From Planctomycetales bacterium (lineage in GTDB: Bacteria; Planctomycetota; Planctomycetia; Isosphaerales; Isosphaeraceae), in contig DAIDHX010000045.1 of assembly GCA_027451885.1 (NCBI GenBank), forward strand, positions 1-34,815: a stretch of DNA of 34,815 nt, written 5' to 3'. The translations under genes were made by a program, and so were the position numbers. Shown here in pieces: positions 7,196 to 15,685 of the stretch. Every line of letters begins with the position of its first letter. Position 1 is the first letter of the stretch. The notes beneath the pieces are model-generated. The model was given only the letters and a program-made list of their open reading frames with translations, did not search any database and was not told where the DNA came from.

Positions 7196-8212
7196 ATGCG
7201 GCCATTCACCCGCCGAGCCTGGGCACAGGCATCGCTTCTGGGAATGATCTCTGGACGGGCTTTGGGCTTTCAGCAGAGTGCGGGGCAGGAGGGTGTGGGC
7301 GGCGGCACACGAGCGCCGGCCGCGCCTCGCGGGCGCAAGGCGAGCGGGCTCAAGCCGGAGGAGCTCGCCGAGCTTGAGCTCGACGAGGCCCGGCAACAGC
7401 TCAGGTCAATCAGCCGCCGCGCGATCGTGTCGGACCAGACCGAGCATTTCCAGGCGATTGGGGACGCGTCGCGCCAGTTCCTGCGGCTGACCCTGGACGA
7501 TTGCGAAGCGCTCGCGGGCGAGTTTCTCAAGCATTACCGGGCGAGGGGCTTCGAGGTCGCCGCGCCCGGGCGGAGACTGACCTTGCTCGTGCTCGAGGAC
7601 GCGCGCAGCTTTCGCCAGATCGCCCCGAATCTCCCCCCAGTCGTCACCGGGATGTACAAGCGGAACGAGAACTGGCTTGTGCTCTATGACTTCCGCAATG
7701 CGCCCCGGGGCGCGCGGCCGGCGGGATACTCGAATATCTCCACGCTGGCACATGAGTCAACACATTTATTTACGTTTAATTATGGATTGCTGGATCGGGA
7801 GTCGGACACGCCGAGGGCGATTCTGGAGGGATTGGCGACTTACGCGGAGGAGCACCGGGTGCAGGGGGGTGATGCGCCTGGGCGGCTGAATGCGATTCGG
7901 CTGGACGACCTGGCGCACGTTCAGCGCAGGGTGGCGTGGATCCCGCTTGAGACGTTGCTCAGCGACGATCAAGGGTCATTTGCCTCGACAATCGATCGCG
8001 TGCTGCTGGCATACGCGCAGAGCTGGCTTTTGATTTACACGCTGATGTCGACCCCGGCCTTGACGCCGAAACTGGTGGCGTATCTCAAGGCGATTCGAAC
8101 GCGCAAGGACCAAACGCACAGGGTTGCCGATGCGCGTGCGCAGCTTGGCGACCTGAATGCGCTTGATGCGCTTTTGAAGCGGGAATCGATCCGGCTCCAG
8201 CGTTTGCGCTAG
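7196..8212 (+). CDS. Secreted DUF1570 protein, putative zinc metallopeptidase
   Basis: The 338-aa product starts with a signal sequence containing paired arginines (MRPFTRRAWAQASLLGMISGRALGF). A helical region (residues 50-115) precedes the conserved DUF1570 part: ARGFEVAAPGRRLTLLVLEDARSF, then TLAHESTHLFTFNYGLL with the HExxH motif at 186-190, and AILEGLATYAEEH, whose Glu211 is placed to be a third zinc ligand as in gluzincin-type peptidases. The family is common in planctomycetes and its substrate is not known to me. ATG 7196 follows GGAGAGAACG. It converges on the DUF1501 gene, with only 15 bases between the stops. Confidence 0.85.
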   Translation: MRPFTRRAWAQASLLGMISGRALGFQQSAGQEGVGGGTRAPAAPRGRKASGLKPEELAELELDEARQQLRSISRRAIVSDQTEHFQAIGDASRQFLRLTLDDCEALAGEFLKHYRARGFEVAAPGRRLTLLVLEDARSFRQIAPNLPPVVTGMYKRNENWLVLYDFRNAPRGARPAGYSNISTLAHESTHLFTFNYGLLDRESDTPRAILEGLATYAEEHRVQGGDAPGRLNAIRLDDLAHVQRRVAWIPLETLLSDDQGSFASTIDRVLLAYAQSWLLIYTLMSTPALTPKLVAYLKAIRTRKDQTHRVADARAQLGDLNALDALLKRESIRLQRLR

Positions 8213-8227
8213 AGCCGGGGCGAGGTT

Positions 8228-9574
8228 TCAAACGAGCTCGGTGATGGGACCCATCTCGGTGAGATACTGGGGCCTGCCGGTGGGGTCGATGATGGTGGTT
8301 TTGGAGACGTCGAGGCCCAGGTTGTGGTAGAGGGTGGCCAGGATTTCCTGGACGTGGACCGGCCTGTCCTTGGCGTGCTCTCCGAGCCGGTTTGTGGATC
8401 CGATCGCCTGCCCGAGCCGCATGCCGCCGCCGGCCAGGAAGGCGCAGCTTACGGGTGCCCAGTGGTCGCGGCCAGCGCTTGGGTTGATGCGCGGGGTGCG
8501 CCCGAACTCACCCCAGGCGATGACGGTGACATCGTCGAGCATGGAGCGAGCGGAGAGGTCCTCGATCAGGGCGCTGAGGGCCTGATCGAGCTTGGCGCCA
8601 TGGTCGCGCACGAGCCCGAAGTTATCGGAATGGCTATCCCAGCGGCCGTAAGACAGGGTGACGCAACGCGCTCCCGCTTCGACCAGCCTGCGGGCGATCA
8701 GCAGATGCTCGTTGACGGTGGGAGCACCGTCGTACTGGAACTTATAGGGCTGGCCGTTGCCGTAACGATCGCGAACGCGAGGATCTTCCTTCGAAAGATC
8801 AAGCGCATCGACCAGGCGGCTGGAGGTGAGGACGTCGAAGGCGAGCTCGGTTGCGGTATCCGCGCCGGCGAGAACTCCACCGGCGTCCCGCTTGCGCTTG
8901 AGGCCGTCGAAGGTGGCGAGCAACTTGCGGCGGTCGGCGAGACGGTCGGTGCTGATGCGAGGCTTCATGTTCTCAAGCGCGGGGCCGTCGGGCTTGAAGG
9001 GCGCATGGGCGGGACCCAGAAAGCCGGTCGCACCCGGGTCAGACCAGGGCGCGTGCTGGGTCCGATCCGCCAGCCCCACAAACGCCGGCACCGAAGGATC
9101 AACCGGGCCCTGGAGCCGAGAAATCGCCGCGCCAATGCTCGGCCTGCCGCCAATCGATCGCAAACTGTCCGGCGTCCAGCCCGTAAAACACTGGAACGAC
9201 TCGTGGCGATCCACCGCGCCCACCACCGAGCGAATCACCGCCGACCGGTGCATCAGCCCCGCAAGCTTCGGGAAAACCTCGCAAATTGAGATCCCAGGAA
9301 CACTTGTGGCAATAGGCTTGAACTCGCCGCGGATCTCGCTGGGGGCCTCGGTCTTGATCTCCCACATGTCCTGGTGGGGTGGTCCGCCCCCCAGAAAGAT
9401 GTTGATCACCGCCTTGTGCCGCGACCGCGTGCCCGCATTCGCCTCGGCCCGGAAGAGATCCGCAAGCGAGAACGACGCCAGCCCGCCCATCGCCAGGCTG
9501 CCGATCCGGATAAACTCGCGGCGGCGGATCCCATCACAGCCGCCGGCCACGCGCCCACCTTCGATCGTCAACAT
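8228..9574 (-). CDS. DUF1501 family secreted protein
   Basis: The 448-aa product has a twin-arginine leader (RRREFIRIGSLAMGGLASFSLADLF) and the DUF1501 core: VINIFLGGGPPHQDMWEIKTEAP, GEFKPIATSVPGISICEVFPKLA, SVVGAVDRHESFQCFTG, LLIARRLVEAGARCVTLSYGRWDSHSDNF, VTVIAWGEFGRTPRINPSAGRDHW, and a C-terminal ILATLYHNLGLD. The family belongs to the alkaline phosphatase/sulfatase fold superfamily and is expanded in planctomycetes; its reaction is unestablished. In many planctomycetes a DUF1501 gene follows a DUF1549/DUF1553 cytochrome-like gene; none is next to this one. GGGAGG lies 7 nt before ATG 9574. Confidence 0.92.
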   Translation of the reverse strand: MLTIEGGRVAGGCDGIRRREFIRIGSLAMGGLASFSLADLFRAEANAGTRSRHKAVINIFLGGGPPHQDMWEIKTEAPSEIRGEFKPIATSVPGISICEVFPKLAGLMHRSAVIRSVVGAVDRHESFQCFTGWTPDSLRSIGGRPSIGAAISRLQGPVDPSVPAFVGLADRTQHAPWSDPGATGFLGPAHAPFKPDGPALENMKPRISTDRLADRRKLLATFDGLKRKRDAGGVLAGADTATELAFDVLTSSRLVDALDLSKEDPRVRDRYGNGQPYKFQYDGAPTVNEHLLIARRLVEAGARCVTLSYGRWDSHSDNFGLVRDHGAKLDQALSALIEDLSARSMLDDVTVIAWGEFGRTPRINPSAGRDHWAPVSCAFLAGGGMRLGQAIGSTNRLGEHAKDRPVHVQEILATLYHNLGLDVSKTTIIDPTGRPQYLTEMGPITELV

Positions 9575-9626
9575 TGCGATTCCTCCCGTCTTCCATCATC
9601 AATTCATCGACCGCTTGTCAAAAAAT

Positions 9627-9655
9627 AGTTTAACAACGCTTCCGAGTCATGGCAA
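9627..9655 (-). promoter_or_regulatory. Candidate promoter for the DUF1501 gene
   Basis: On the minus strand TTGCCA (9650-9655) and TAAACT (9627-9632) are 17 bp apart and match the -35 and -10 consensus at five and four positions. The site lies in a short AT-rich patch about 50 bases upstream of the ATG, the only such patch in the 178-base gap. Confidence 0.35.
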
Positions 9656-9752
9656 CTGGCTTTGATTGATGAGAATGCAGGCACGCGTGGGCGCATGGTG
9701 TGTTCTCGGAAAGCGCGTGGCGGAGCTTGCGGGTGTGTGCTTGGTTTGTGGG

Positions 9753-11849
9753 TTACGCCTGCCTGGCGGGCTTGAGCCAGCGGACCAGGAACGACCCCGC
9801 GATGACGCCCGCGCAGACGATGAGCATGGCGGTGAGGCCGATGTTGAGCCAGCCGCGGTAGGGTGCGGCGCCTGTTGCCATGGTCCAGAAGCGTCCGGTG
9901 ATTTCGCGGTAGGCGGTGGTGGTTGTGGTGGTGGCGACGAAGAGCATGGGCAAGAGGACGACGGGAAGGTACTTGCGCGCGGGGGAGTCGATGATCACGG
10001 CGGCGACGACGGCGAGGGCGATGACGGCGAGGAGCTGGTTGGCCATTCCGAACATGGGCCAGATGGTTTCGATGCTGCCGGTTGCGATGAAGTAGGACCA
10101 GCCGCCGACGACGAGCGCGGTGGCCAGGCAGGACCCCAGGATACTGTGGAGATTGCCCAGGGGTTTCCAGATTCGGCCCAGGAATTCCTGGACCAGGAAG
10201 CGGGCGATGCGGGTGCCGGCGTCGATGGTGGTGAGGATGAAGAGGGCCTCGAACATGATGGCGAAGTGGTACCAGTACTTGAGGAGGAAGCGCATGCCGG
10301 GGATGGCGTCGGAAAAGATGCGGGCCATGCCGACGGCGAGAGTGACTGCGCCTCCCGTGCGGCCGTGGAGCGATTCCTGGACCTCGCGTTCCATTTCGAC
10401 GAGCGCGGAGGGGCCGGCTTCGAGGTCGTTGGCGGCGAGAAGGCGAGCGAACTCGGGGTGTTGCGCCAGGTAGTCAGGTCTGCGTGAGAGGTCGATATTG
10501 ATGTCGTAATACATGGAGTTGGGCAGGGCGGCGGCGGCGATGAGCGCAACCACGCCCACGAGCCCCTCCATGAGCATGGCGCCATAGCCGATCATGCGGA
10601 CGTCGGATTCTCGGCTGATCATTTTGGGCGTGGTGCCGGAGGAGACGAGCGAGTGGAACCCTGAGATGGCGCCGCACATCACGCAGATGAAGACATAAGG
10701 GAAGATTGGGCCGTCCAGATTCGGGCCTCCGCCGGCGGCGAAGTGCGGGCTGATCGGGGGCGCTTCGAGCCTGGGGTTGGCGGCGATCACGCCGGCCACG
10801 AGCAGGATCACGGTGCCGATCTTGAGGAAGGTGGAGAGATAGTCGCGCGGCAAGAGGAGCATCCAGACGGGGAGCACGGCCGCGGTGAAACCGTAGGCGG
10901 CGAGCGCGAAGACGGTCATCTCGCGCGACAGGGAAAAGTAGGGTTCGAAGCGCGAGCCGGGCACAAGTGCGCCGGCGATGGTCGCCCCCAGCACGAGCGC
11001 TGCGCCCAGGAGCGAAGCCTCGAGTATCTTACCGCGGCGAAAACGGTACATGTACCAGCCGACGAGAAGGGCGATGGGGATGGTGCAGGCAATGGTGAAG
11101 GTTCCCCATGAGCTGCCGGGCACGAGCCGCTTTGCGCCTTCTGGGATCAGCAGGCCGGGGCCGCCGGGATTCGACTTGAGCGACTCGCGGGGCGGGACGC
11201 TGAGGTTGAAGCCTTCGTGGAAGGTCATCGAGTGATCGGGCGTCTTGCCATAAAGATATGTCGACCCGGGCGGGACGGTGTAGAGAGTCGGCGAGCCAGG
11301 CGCGAGCTTCTTGACGATATTCGAGCCGGCGGGGAACACGAGCGTGGTGCCGGGCTTGAGGGAGACTTGCTCGCCGCCCAGGGCCTTGACGACCACGACG
11401 CCGAGGCCGGCGAGGGCGATGATGACGATGTAGAGGATGGCGACGGCGGCGGCGATGCCGGCGGGCCGGCCGAGCTGGTCGCGGCAGAGCGTGGCGAGGC
11501 TTTTGCCGTCGTGGCGAGTGGAGACGGCGAGGACCATCATGTCCTGCACAGCGCCCGCGAGGCAGACGCCGAGCACCAGCCAGACCAGGCCGGGGAGATA
11601 TCCGAACTGGATGGCGAGCACGGGCCCGATGAGCGGCCCCGCGCCTGAGATCGCGGCGAAGTGGTGTCCGAAGAGCACCCAGCGATTGGTGGGCTCGAAG
11701 TTCTGGCCGTCCTCGAAGCGGTGCGCGGGGGTGGTGCGTGAGTCGTCGAGCATCGCCACGCGTGCCGCCAGAAAGGCGCTGTAGTAGCGGTACGCGACCG
11801 CCAGGATCCCCAGAACGAGCAAGATAACGGGGGTCGCGTGAACCGACAT
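9753..11849 (-). CDS. cstA: Carbon starvation protein CstA family transporter
   Basis: The 698-aa multi-pass membrane protein carries the CstA signature RFEDGQNFEPTNRWVLFGHHFAAISGAGPLIGPVLAIQFGYLPGLVWLVLG near the N-terminus, many hydrophobic segments, and the conserved FHSLVSSGTTPKMISRESDVRMIGYGAMLMEGLVGVVALIAAA and FEALFILTTIDAGTRIARFLVQE stretches. Family members import peptides or pyruvate and are often induced on nutrient limitation. A hydrophilic insertion (about residues 165-240, KLAPGSPTLYTVPPGSTYLYG) faces one side of the membrane. The start MSVHATPVILLVLG at 11849 is chosen because AGGAGG lies 4 nt upstream; the frame extends further upstream but without such a site. Confidence 0.93.
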   Translation of the reverse strand: MSVHATPVILLVLGILAVAYRYYSAFLAARVAMLDDSRTTPAHRFEDGQNFEPTNRWVLFGHHFAAISGAGPLIGPVLAIQFGYLPGLVWLVLGVCLAGAVQDMMVLAVSTRHDGKSLATLCRDQLGRPAGIAAAVAILYIVIIALAGLGVVVVKALGGEQVSLKPGTTLVFPAGSNIVKKLAPGSPTLYTVPPGSTYLYGKTPDHSMTFHEGFNLSVPPRESLKSNPGGPGLLIPEGAKRLVPGSSWGTFTIACTIPIALLVGWYMYRFRRGKILEASLLGAALVLGATIAGALVPGSRFEPYFSLSREMTVFALAAYGFTAAVLPVWMLLLPRDYLSTFLKIGTVILLVAGVIAANPRLEAPPISPHFAAGGGPNLDGPIFPYVFICVMCGAISGFHSLVSSGTTPKMISRESDVRMIGYGAMLMEGLVGVVALIAAAALPNSMYYDINIDLSRRPDYLAQHPEFARLLAANDLEAGPSALVEMEREVQESLHGRTGGAVTLAVGMARIFSDAIPGMRFLLKYWYHFAIMFEALFILTTIDAGTRIARFLVQEFLGRIWKPLGNLHSILGSCLATALVVGGWSYFIATGSIETIWPMFGMANQLLAVIALAVVAAVIIDSPARKYLPVVLLPMLFVATTTTTTAYREITGRFWTMATGAAPYRGWLNIGLTAMLIVCAGVIAGSFLVRWLKPARQA

Positions 11850-11908
11850 ACGGCCTCCTGATGAGAACGGCTGCCGGATTTCGGCTGCCGCCAATCGCTG
11901 AGCGAAGA

Positions 11909-12358
11909 TTAGCTGCGCCTGAGCAGATCGAGGAATGCGGCAACTTCGTCGTGGGTCTCGGGAGTGTGGCGGATGATGAGAGCCGGCGGCATGAGCCAGG
12001 GTGTGATCGCGCCTGGCGGGCGTGCGCCAGCATTCGATGCGCCTCTGCGCGCCTTGCGTGCGCGCCTGCGCTCGACCGTGCGGCGAATCGATGCCTGGTA
12101 ATCCGCGCCTGGCTCTTGCCGGGGCGCGGCGGCCCCCTTGGCGTCCGGCTTTTGAGCCCGCGGCGGCGATTGCTTCGAGGCCGCCTGGGGCGATTGCTTC
12201 GAGGCCGCCTGGGGCGATTGGCTGGTGATCGATTGCCGTGGACTCGAGGACGCCGGGCGCGGCGTCGAGGTTTTTTGCTGGGCGTGCGCGGGGGCGAGTC
12301 CGAACGCCAGTATCACCACTCCCAGCATCAGGCCCCGCGTCAATCCTGGCGATTCCAT
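11909..12358 (-). CDS. Secreted Ser/Pro/Ala-rich small protein with a C-terminal conserved tail
   Basis: ATG 12358, with AGGAG upstream, opens a 149-aa product with a signal peptide (MESPGLTRGLMLGVVILAFGLAPAHAQQ). Residues 30-85 are low complexity and include a repeated SQSPQAASK unit. A basic segment (RRTVERRRARKARRG) follows, and the C-terminus PPALIIRHTPETHDEVAAFLDLLRRS resembles a tail seen in planctomycete secretin-like proteins (xIVRQTPEVHEEIxxLLxxLRR), here in isolation. The function is unknown. It starts 37 bases after the stop of the preceding gene and ends 59 bases before cstA, so co-transcription is plausible. Confidence 0.6.
   Translation of the reverse strand: MESPGLTRGLMLGVVILAFGLAPAHAQQKTSTPRPASSSPRQSITSQSPQAASKQSPQAASKQSPPRAQKPDAKGAAAPRQEPGADYQASIRRTVERRRARKARRGASNAGARPPGAITPWLMPPALIIRHTPETHDEVAAFLDLLRRS
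12166..12213. repeat. 24-bp direct repeat, two full copies plus a partial third
   Basis: Copies start at 12166 and 12190, and the first bases of a third copy start at 12214. The repeat encodes the SQSPQAASK-type unit in the secreted Ser/Pro/Ala-rich protein, so it keeps the frame and could change the linker length by slippage. Confidence 0.85.
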
Positions 12359-12395
12359 CGATTCCTGCTCCTGGTCCGGGCGGGCAAGGCGTGCG

Positions 12396-12932
12396 CTAGT
12401 TTTCACGATCCCTGCGCCAGATCGCAAGCTGCGGCTGATTGTATTCGAGAAACCAGATTTCTTCCTCAACACCAAGCTCGGCGGCGAACCGGTGCGCGAC
12501 CAGGAAATTGACGACCTCCAGCGAGGCGGCCAGGAAGTCGGTGCGCTTGTCGCTCGCGTCGCTGGGGTTGTGGAAGATGAAGCGAATCACGAGCACGCGT
12601 TCGTCGACCGGTCCCGCCGCGCTGAGATAGCGCCCGTCCATTTCGTAGATCGAGTATCCGCGCGAGGCCTGGCAGAGCGTGCGAATGAAGTCGTCCTCGT
12701 CGAAATCCCCGCGCTGTTTGCGCCTGGCCTCGATGGCGTCCTTGACGAAGGGAATTGCGCGCACGGCCTGTTCGTCGAAGAGATCCTCGAGCACTTCCTC
12801 GATTTTGGCGAAGTAGCCGAGCTTCTTGGGGAGAATGACCTCGTACATTCGGGCGGGCTTGGGTCCTTCGAGCTTGTAGGAGGCTCGGGCGGGCTGGCGG
12901 CGGCGGTTGCGTGGTGGGGGAGACTTAGCCAT
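12396..12932 (-). CDS. Conserved-looking hypothetical protein, 178 aa
   Basis: The product has a basic Pro/Arg-rich N-terminus (MAKSPPPRNRRRQPARASYKLEGPKPARMYEV), then a well-mixed, acidic-helical soluble domain: LPKKLGYFAKIEEVLEDLFDEQAVRAIPFVKDAIEARRKQRGDFDEDDFIRTLCQASRGYSIYEMDGRYL, and strands VDERVLVIRFIFHNP and EEEIWFLEYNQPQLAIWRRD. I do not recognise a named family; no catalytic motif is evident. Its ATG at 12932 overlaps the last 8 bases of the upstream HhH gene (ATGGCTAA contains both the start and the stop), which implies translational coupling. A partner role with that protein is possible but only inferred from position. Confidence 0.7.
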   Translation of the reverse strand: MAKSPPPRNRRRQPARASYKLEGPKPARMYEVILPKKLGYFAKIEEVLEDLFDEQAVRAIPFVKDAIEARRKQRGDFDEDDFIRTLCQASRGYSIYEMDGRYLSAAGPVDERVLVIRFIFHNPSDASDKRTDFLAASLEVVNFLVAHRFAAELGVEEEIWFLEYNQPQLAIWRRDREN

Positions 12933-13626
12933 CGATCTCGCGTGCGCCTCCGTGTGGTAGGAAGGGTTCGAGCGGGCAGCCCTGGCAGCACGGGGATTTG
13001 ACTCGGCAGTAACGCGCGGCGGTGGAGGAGAATCCCTGTTCGACCGCGGCCAGGCGGTTCGCATCACCGGCGGCCTGGCCGGCCACGAGCGTGCTTGCCT
13101 CGTCGTAGCCGCTGTCGGGATCGATCCAGCCGTGGCGGACCAGCACGCGATACGCGCCCCGGGAGACGGGGAATGCCGGGCGGCCAAGCGCATGGAGCAG
13201 CAAGCCATCAACCCGCGCGGGGCCGAGGCCGGGGATTTCGGCCAGGGCCTCGCGAATGGCGGAGGTGGAGCGGTCGGGATCGAGCAGGCGCTCGGCGTCC
13301 CCCTGTTCGTGCTCAACCAGGTATCGCGCCAGCTTCTGGATGGGAGCGACATCGCGGGCCTGAGCGCGCGGGAACGCCTCTCGCACCACGTTCAGCAGGT
13401 CGACGGGGTGCAGGCGGACCATCGCCGCGGGCTCGAGCAGGCCGTCCTCCTCGAGCAGCGCGCGCACGCGATCCACCCCCGTGCCCGTCTCCCCCAGAAT
13501 CCCAGCGATCATCCGCGCGAAGACGCCCGCCGATTGATCCCGAGCCCGTGACGAGCCCGAAAGCAAGGCGAGCGCATCGATTGCGGAGCCGAGGTTCGGC
13601 ATGGGTCGACGGGAACTCGATGACAT
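12925..13626 (-). CDS. Endonuclease III-like HhH-GPD family protein lacking usual catalytic residues
   Basis: The 233-aa product has the HhH-GPD arrangement: helices from residue 13, the helix-hairpin-helix LAEIPGLGPARVDGLLL (128-144), the FPVSRGAYRVLVRHGWI segment (152-168), and a cysteine cluster near the end (C207, C213, C214, C217). In endonuclease III the hairpin reads LPGVGRKTA with a catalytic Lys and the next segment VDTHV with a catalytic Asp. Here these places hold Ala137 and Ser155. Three cysteines match the C-x6-C-x2-C iron-sulfur spacing, but the fourth place is Leu223. So it may bind DNA without cutting it. ATG 13626 is chosen; GTG 13647 or ATG 13602 are alternatives, none with a strong ribosome binding site. 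It follows rpsT by 47 bases. Confidence 0.75.
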   Translation of the reverse strand: MSSSSRRPMPNLGSAIDALALLSGSSRARDQSAGVFARMIAGILGETGTGVDRVRALLEEDGLLEPAAMVRLHPVDLLNVVREAFPRAQARDVAPIQKLARYLVEHEQGDAERLLDPDRSTSAIREALAEIPGLGPARVDGLLLHALGRPAFPVSRGAYRVLVRHGWIDPDSGYDEASTLVAGQAAGDANRLAAVEQGFSSTAARYCRVKSPCCQGCPLEPFLPHGGAREIDG

Positions 13627-13673
13627 CCCATCCCAAGGAGGACGCACGCGCCGACCCGTGCCACACGGATGGG

Positions 13674-13955
13674 CTAGACGGTCTTGCTCCTGGCAGCGGC
13701 CTTGTTAAGCGCCCTTGCCAGCTTACTTTTGCGCCTGGCGGCCGTGTTCGGGTGCAGGACCCGCCGGGCGCCGGCCTTGTCGATCTTCGAGACCGCTGCG
13801 CGGAAATCCACCGTCGCCTTGTCGAGCTCGTTATGAGCGGCCTCGGTGAGCGTGCGCTTCATGAGGGTCTTGATGACCTTCTTGGTGATCCGATTATGCT
13901 TGCGCCTCTTGGCGCCCTGGCGCATCCGCTTCGCGGCGGAGGGTGAATTGGGCAT
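13674..13955 (-). CDS. rpsT: 30S ribosomal protein S20
   Basis: The 93-aa highly basic protein matches S20 across its length: MPNSPSAAKRMRQGAKRRKHNRITKKVIKTLMKRT at the start, a central helix (EAAHNELDKATVDFRAAVSKIDKAGARRVLHPNTAARRKSKLARALNKAA), and a short basic end. S20 binds 16S rRNA in the small subunit. The length is normal. It appears to be the first gene of a minus-strand run that includes the HhH protein 47 bases downstream. Confidence 0.95.
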   Translation of the reverse strand: MPNSPSAAKRMRQGAKRRKHNRITKKVIKTLMKRTLTEAAHNELDKATVDFRAAVSKIDKAGARRVLHPNTAARRKSKLARALNKAAARSKTV

Positions 13956-14077
13956 GGATCAAAAGCTTCCGTCGTCGTTCAAGGGAAACAGGCTGGCGCG
14001 GCCGGCGTTCATGCCGGCCTCCATGGAAAGGGCGAAGACTTCTCGCCCATGATCGGAATCTACCATGGAACCGTGAT

Positions 14078-15478
14078 TTAGTTCAAGTTCCGGAGCCGCT
14101 GGGCGACGTCCTCGTAGTTATAATCGATGGCGCCGACTTCGTTGTAATGCTCGTTGGCTTTTTCGTTGTCGCCGAGGGCTTCTGCGACGCGGCCGAGCCG
14201 GTAGTGCAGATTGAGGAAGTTTTCGCGATCGTCTTCCTCGAGCGTCTTGAGTGCCTCGCGATAGCTGCGATCGGCCAGTTTATAGGCGCTATTGGCCTCG
14301 AAGCTGAGCCCGGCGTTATAGAGGGCGGCGAGTTTATGGGCAGGGCTGTTGCGGGCCTGCTGGAATTCGCCGATCGCCTCGTCGTGCTTGCCCTGGCGCG
14401 CGAGGGCGAGGCCAAGCTGGAGCCGGAGCGCGGAATCGGTGGGATGCAGATTCACCCGGCGGCGGAACGCGGCGAGCTCGTACTTGGAGAGGGCTTCGGT
14501 AAGCTGATCGAGCTTGATCTTGATGCCGGTGTCATCGGGTCGTTCGCGGAATTTCTGGGTCTGGCCCTCGATCGCCTTCTTGAGCCGGGCGATCTGGGTG
14601 TCTTCATAGACGGAGGTGATCCCGTTGTCGTCGGGATTGGCCTTGAGCCCCTTGGCCAGGACTTTCTCGGCTTTTTCGAGGTCGCCGCGGCCGCGGTAGA
14701 TTTCGGCGAGTTCGATGTAGGCGTGGGTGAGCGAGGGATCTTCGTTGATTTCCTTGATGAGCCGTTGCTCGGGCGTGAGCTGTTCGCGCTTGAGGCGTTC
14801 GAGCGCCTCGGCGGTTTCGGCGGGATCGGGGCCGGCGGGGGTGGCCTTGCGTTCGAGCGAGTCTTCGAGATTGGCCCGTTTGATGGTTGACTTGGCGGAC
14901 AGGGCGTTGATCTGGCGATTGGCGTCCTGATCGTTCGGGGAGAGCTTCTTGACGGTTTCCCAGCAGCCGATGGCCTTGGCCCAGCTTTCGCAGTTCTCGT
15001 GGATGTGGGCGGCGAACTTGAAGAAGTTTACATCTTTTGTGATGTTCTGGACCGACTCGACGTACCACTGGGCGAGGTTCAGGAGGCCCAGCTCCTCGGC
15101 GGATTCGGCGGCTTCCCAGGCGGCGGAGACATCCCAGGGGTTGTGGACGAAGGCGTCCTCGAGGGCCTCGATCGCCTCGGCGTGCTTGCCGCGCGACCGG
15201 GCGGCCTTGGCCTTCAAGCGGACGGGCTGGGTCTTGGCGGCGACGAGCATGCCGACCTTGCTGGGGTCGTTGTTGAACTTGCGCCGTTCAATTCCTCTGA
15301 GCGCCTGGCGATAGACCAGGTTGTCAGGAACGAGCTTGCACGCTTCCTTGTACATGTTGATTGCGTAGTCGAAGTTCGACTTGAGTGCGGCGTCGTTGCC
15401 GTACTGAAAGAACGTGGCAGCCTTTTGGGCTGCCGCGGCCGACGCCGTCCCTGCTGGCGAATCCGACCCCGAGCTCAT
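14078..15478 (-). CDS. TPR-repeat protein
   Basis: The 466-aa protein has no obvious signal peptide (MSSGSDSPAGTASAAAAQKAATFF) and is built of tetratricopeptide repeats: FQYGNDAALKSNFDYAINMYKEACKLVPDN near the start, GKHAEAIEALEDAFVHNPWDVSAAWEAAESAEELGLLNLAQWYVE, THAYIELAEIYRGRGDLEKAEKVLAKGLKANPDD, LRLQLGLALARQGKHDEAIGEFQQA and YRLGRVAEALGDNEKANEHYNEVGAID at the end. A charged helical stretch (about residues 205-245) links the two halves. TPR proteins scaffold complexes; no partner can be named here. The family resembles widespread planctomycete TPR proteins of similar length. It is divergent from the SMP-30-like gene and 122 bases upstream of rpsT. Confidence 0.88.
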   Translation of the reverse strand: MSSGSDSPAGTASAAAAQKAATFFQYGNDAALKSNFDYAINMYKEACKLVPDNLVYRQALRGIERRKFNNDPSKVGMLVAAKTQPVRLKAKAARSRGKHAEAIEALEDAFVHNPWDVSAAWEAAESAEELGLLNLAQWYVESVQNITKDVNFFKFAAHIHENCESWAKAIGCWETVKKLSPNDQDANRQINALSAKSTIKRANLEDSLERKATPAGPDPAETAEALERLKREQLTPEQRLIKEINEDPSLTHAYIELAEIYRGRGDLEKAEKVLAKGLKANPDDNGITSVYEDTQIARLKKAIEGQTQKFRERPDDTGIKIKLDQLTEALSKYELAAFRRRVNLHPTDSALRLQLGLALARQGKHDEAIGEFQQARNSPAHKLAALYNAGLSFEANSAYKLADRSYREALKTLEEDDRENFLNLHYRLGRVAEALGDNEKANEHYNEVGAIDYNYEDVAQRLRNLN

Positions 15479-15685
15479 CGTGTTGCTCTCCGAACGAACG
15501 TGCGTGATGCGTCTTGTGCACCCGTCGGATCCGACGCGGGCGCGGCCCGATCAACCCATATCGGACCAGCGGCGTTGAGCACGTGCTTTCTTTGAATCAA
15601 ATTGTAATGGATGATCGTGGGCATCTCCACTGCGAAACGTGAAAGAGCCGCCCTGGCCGCGGGAAATTCGGATCAGGAGGGATGC

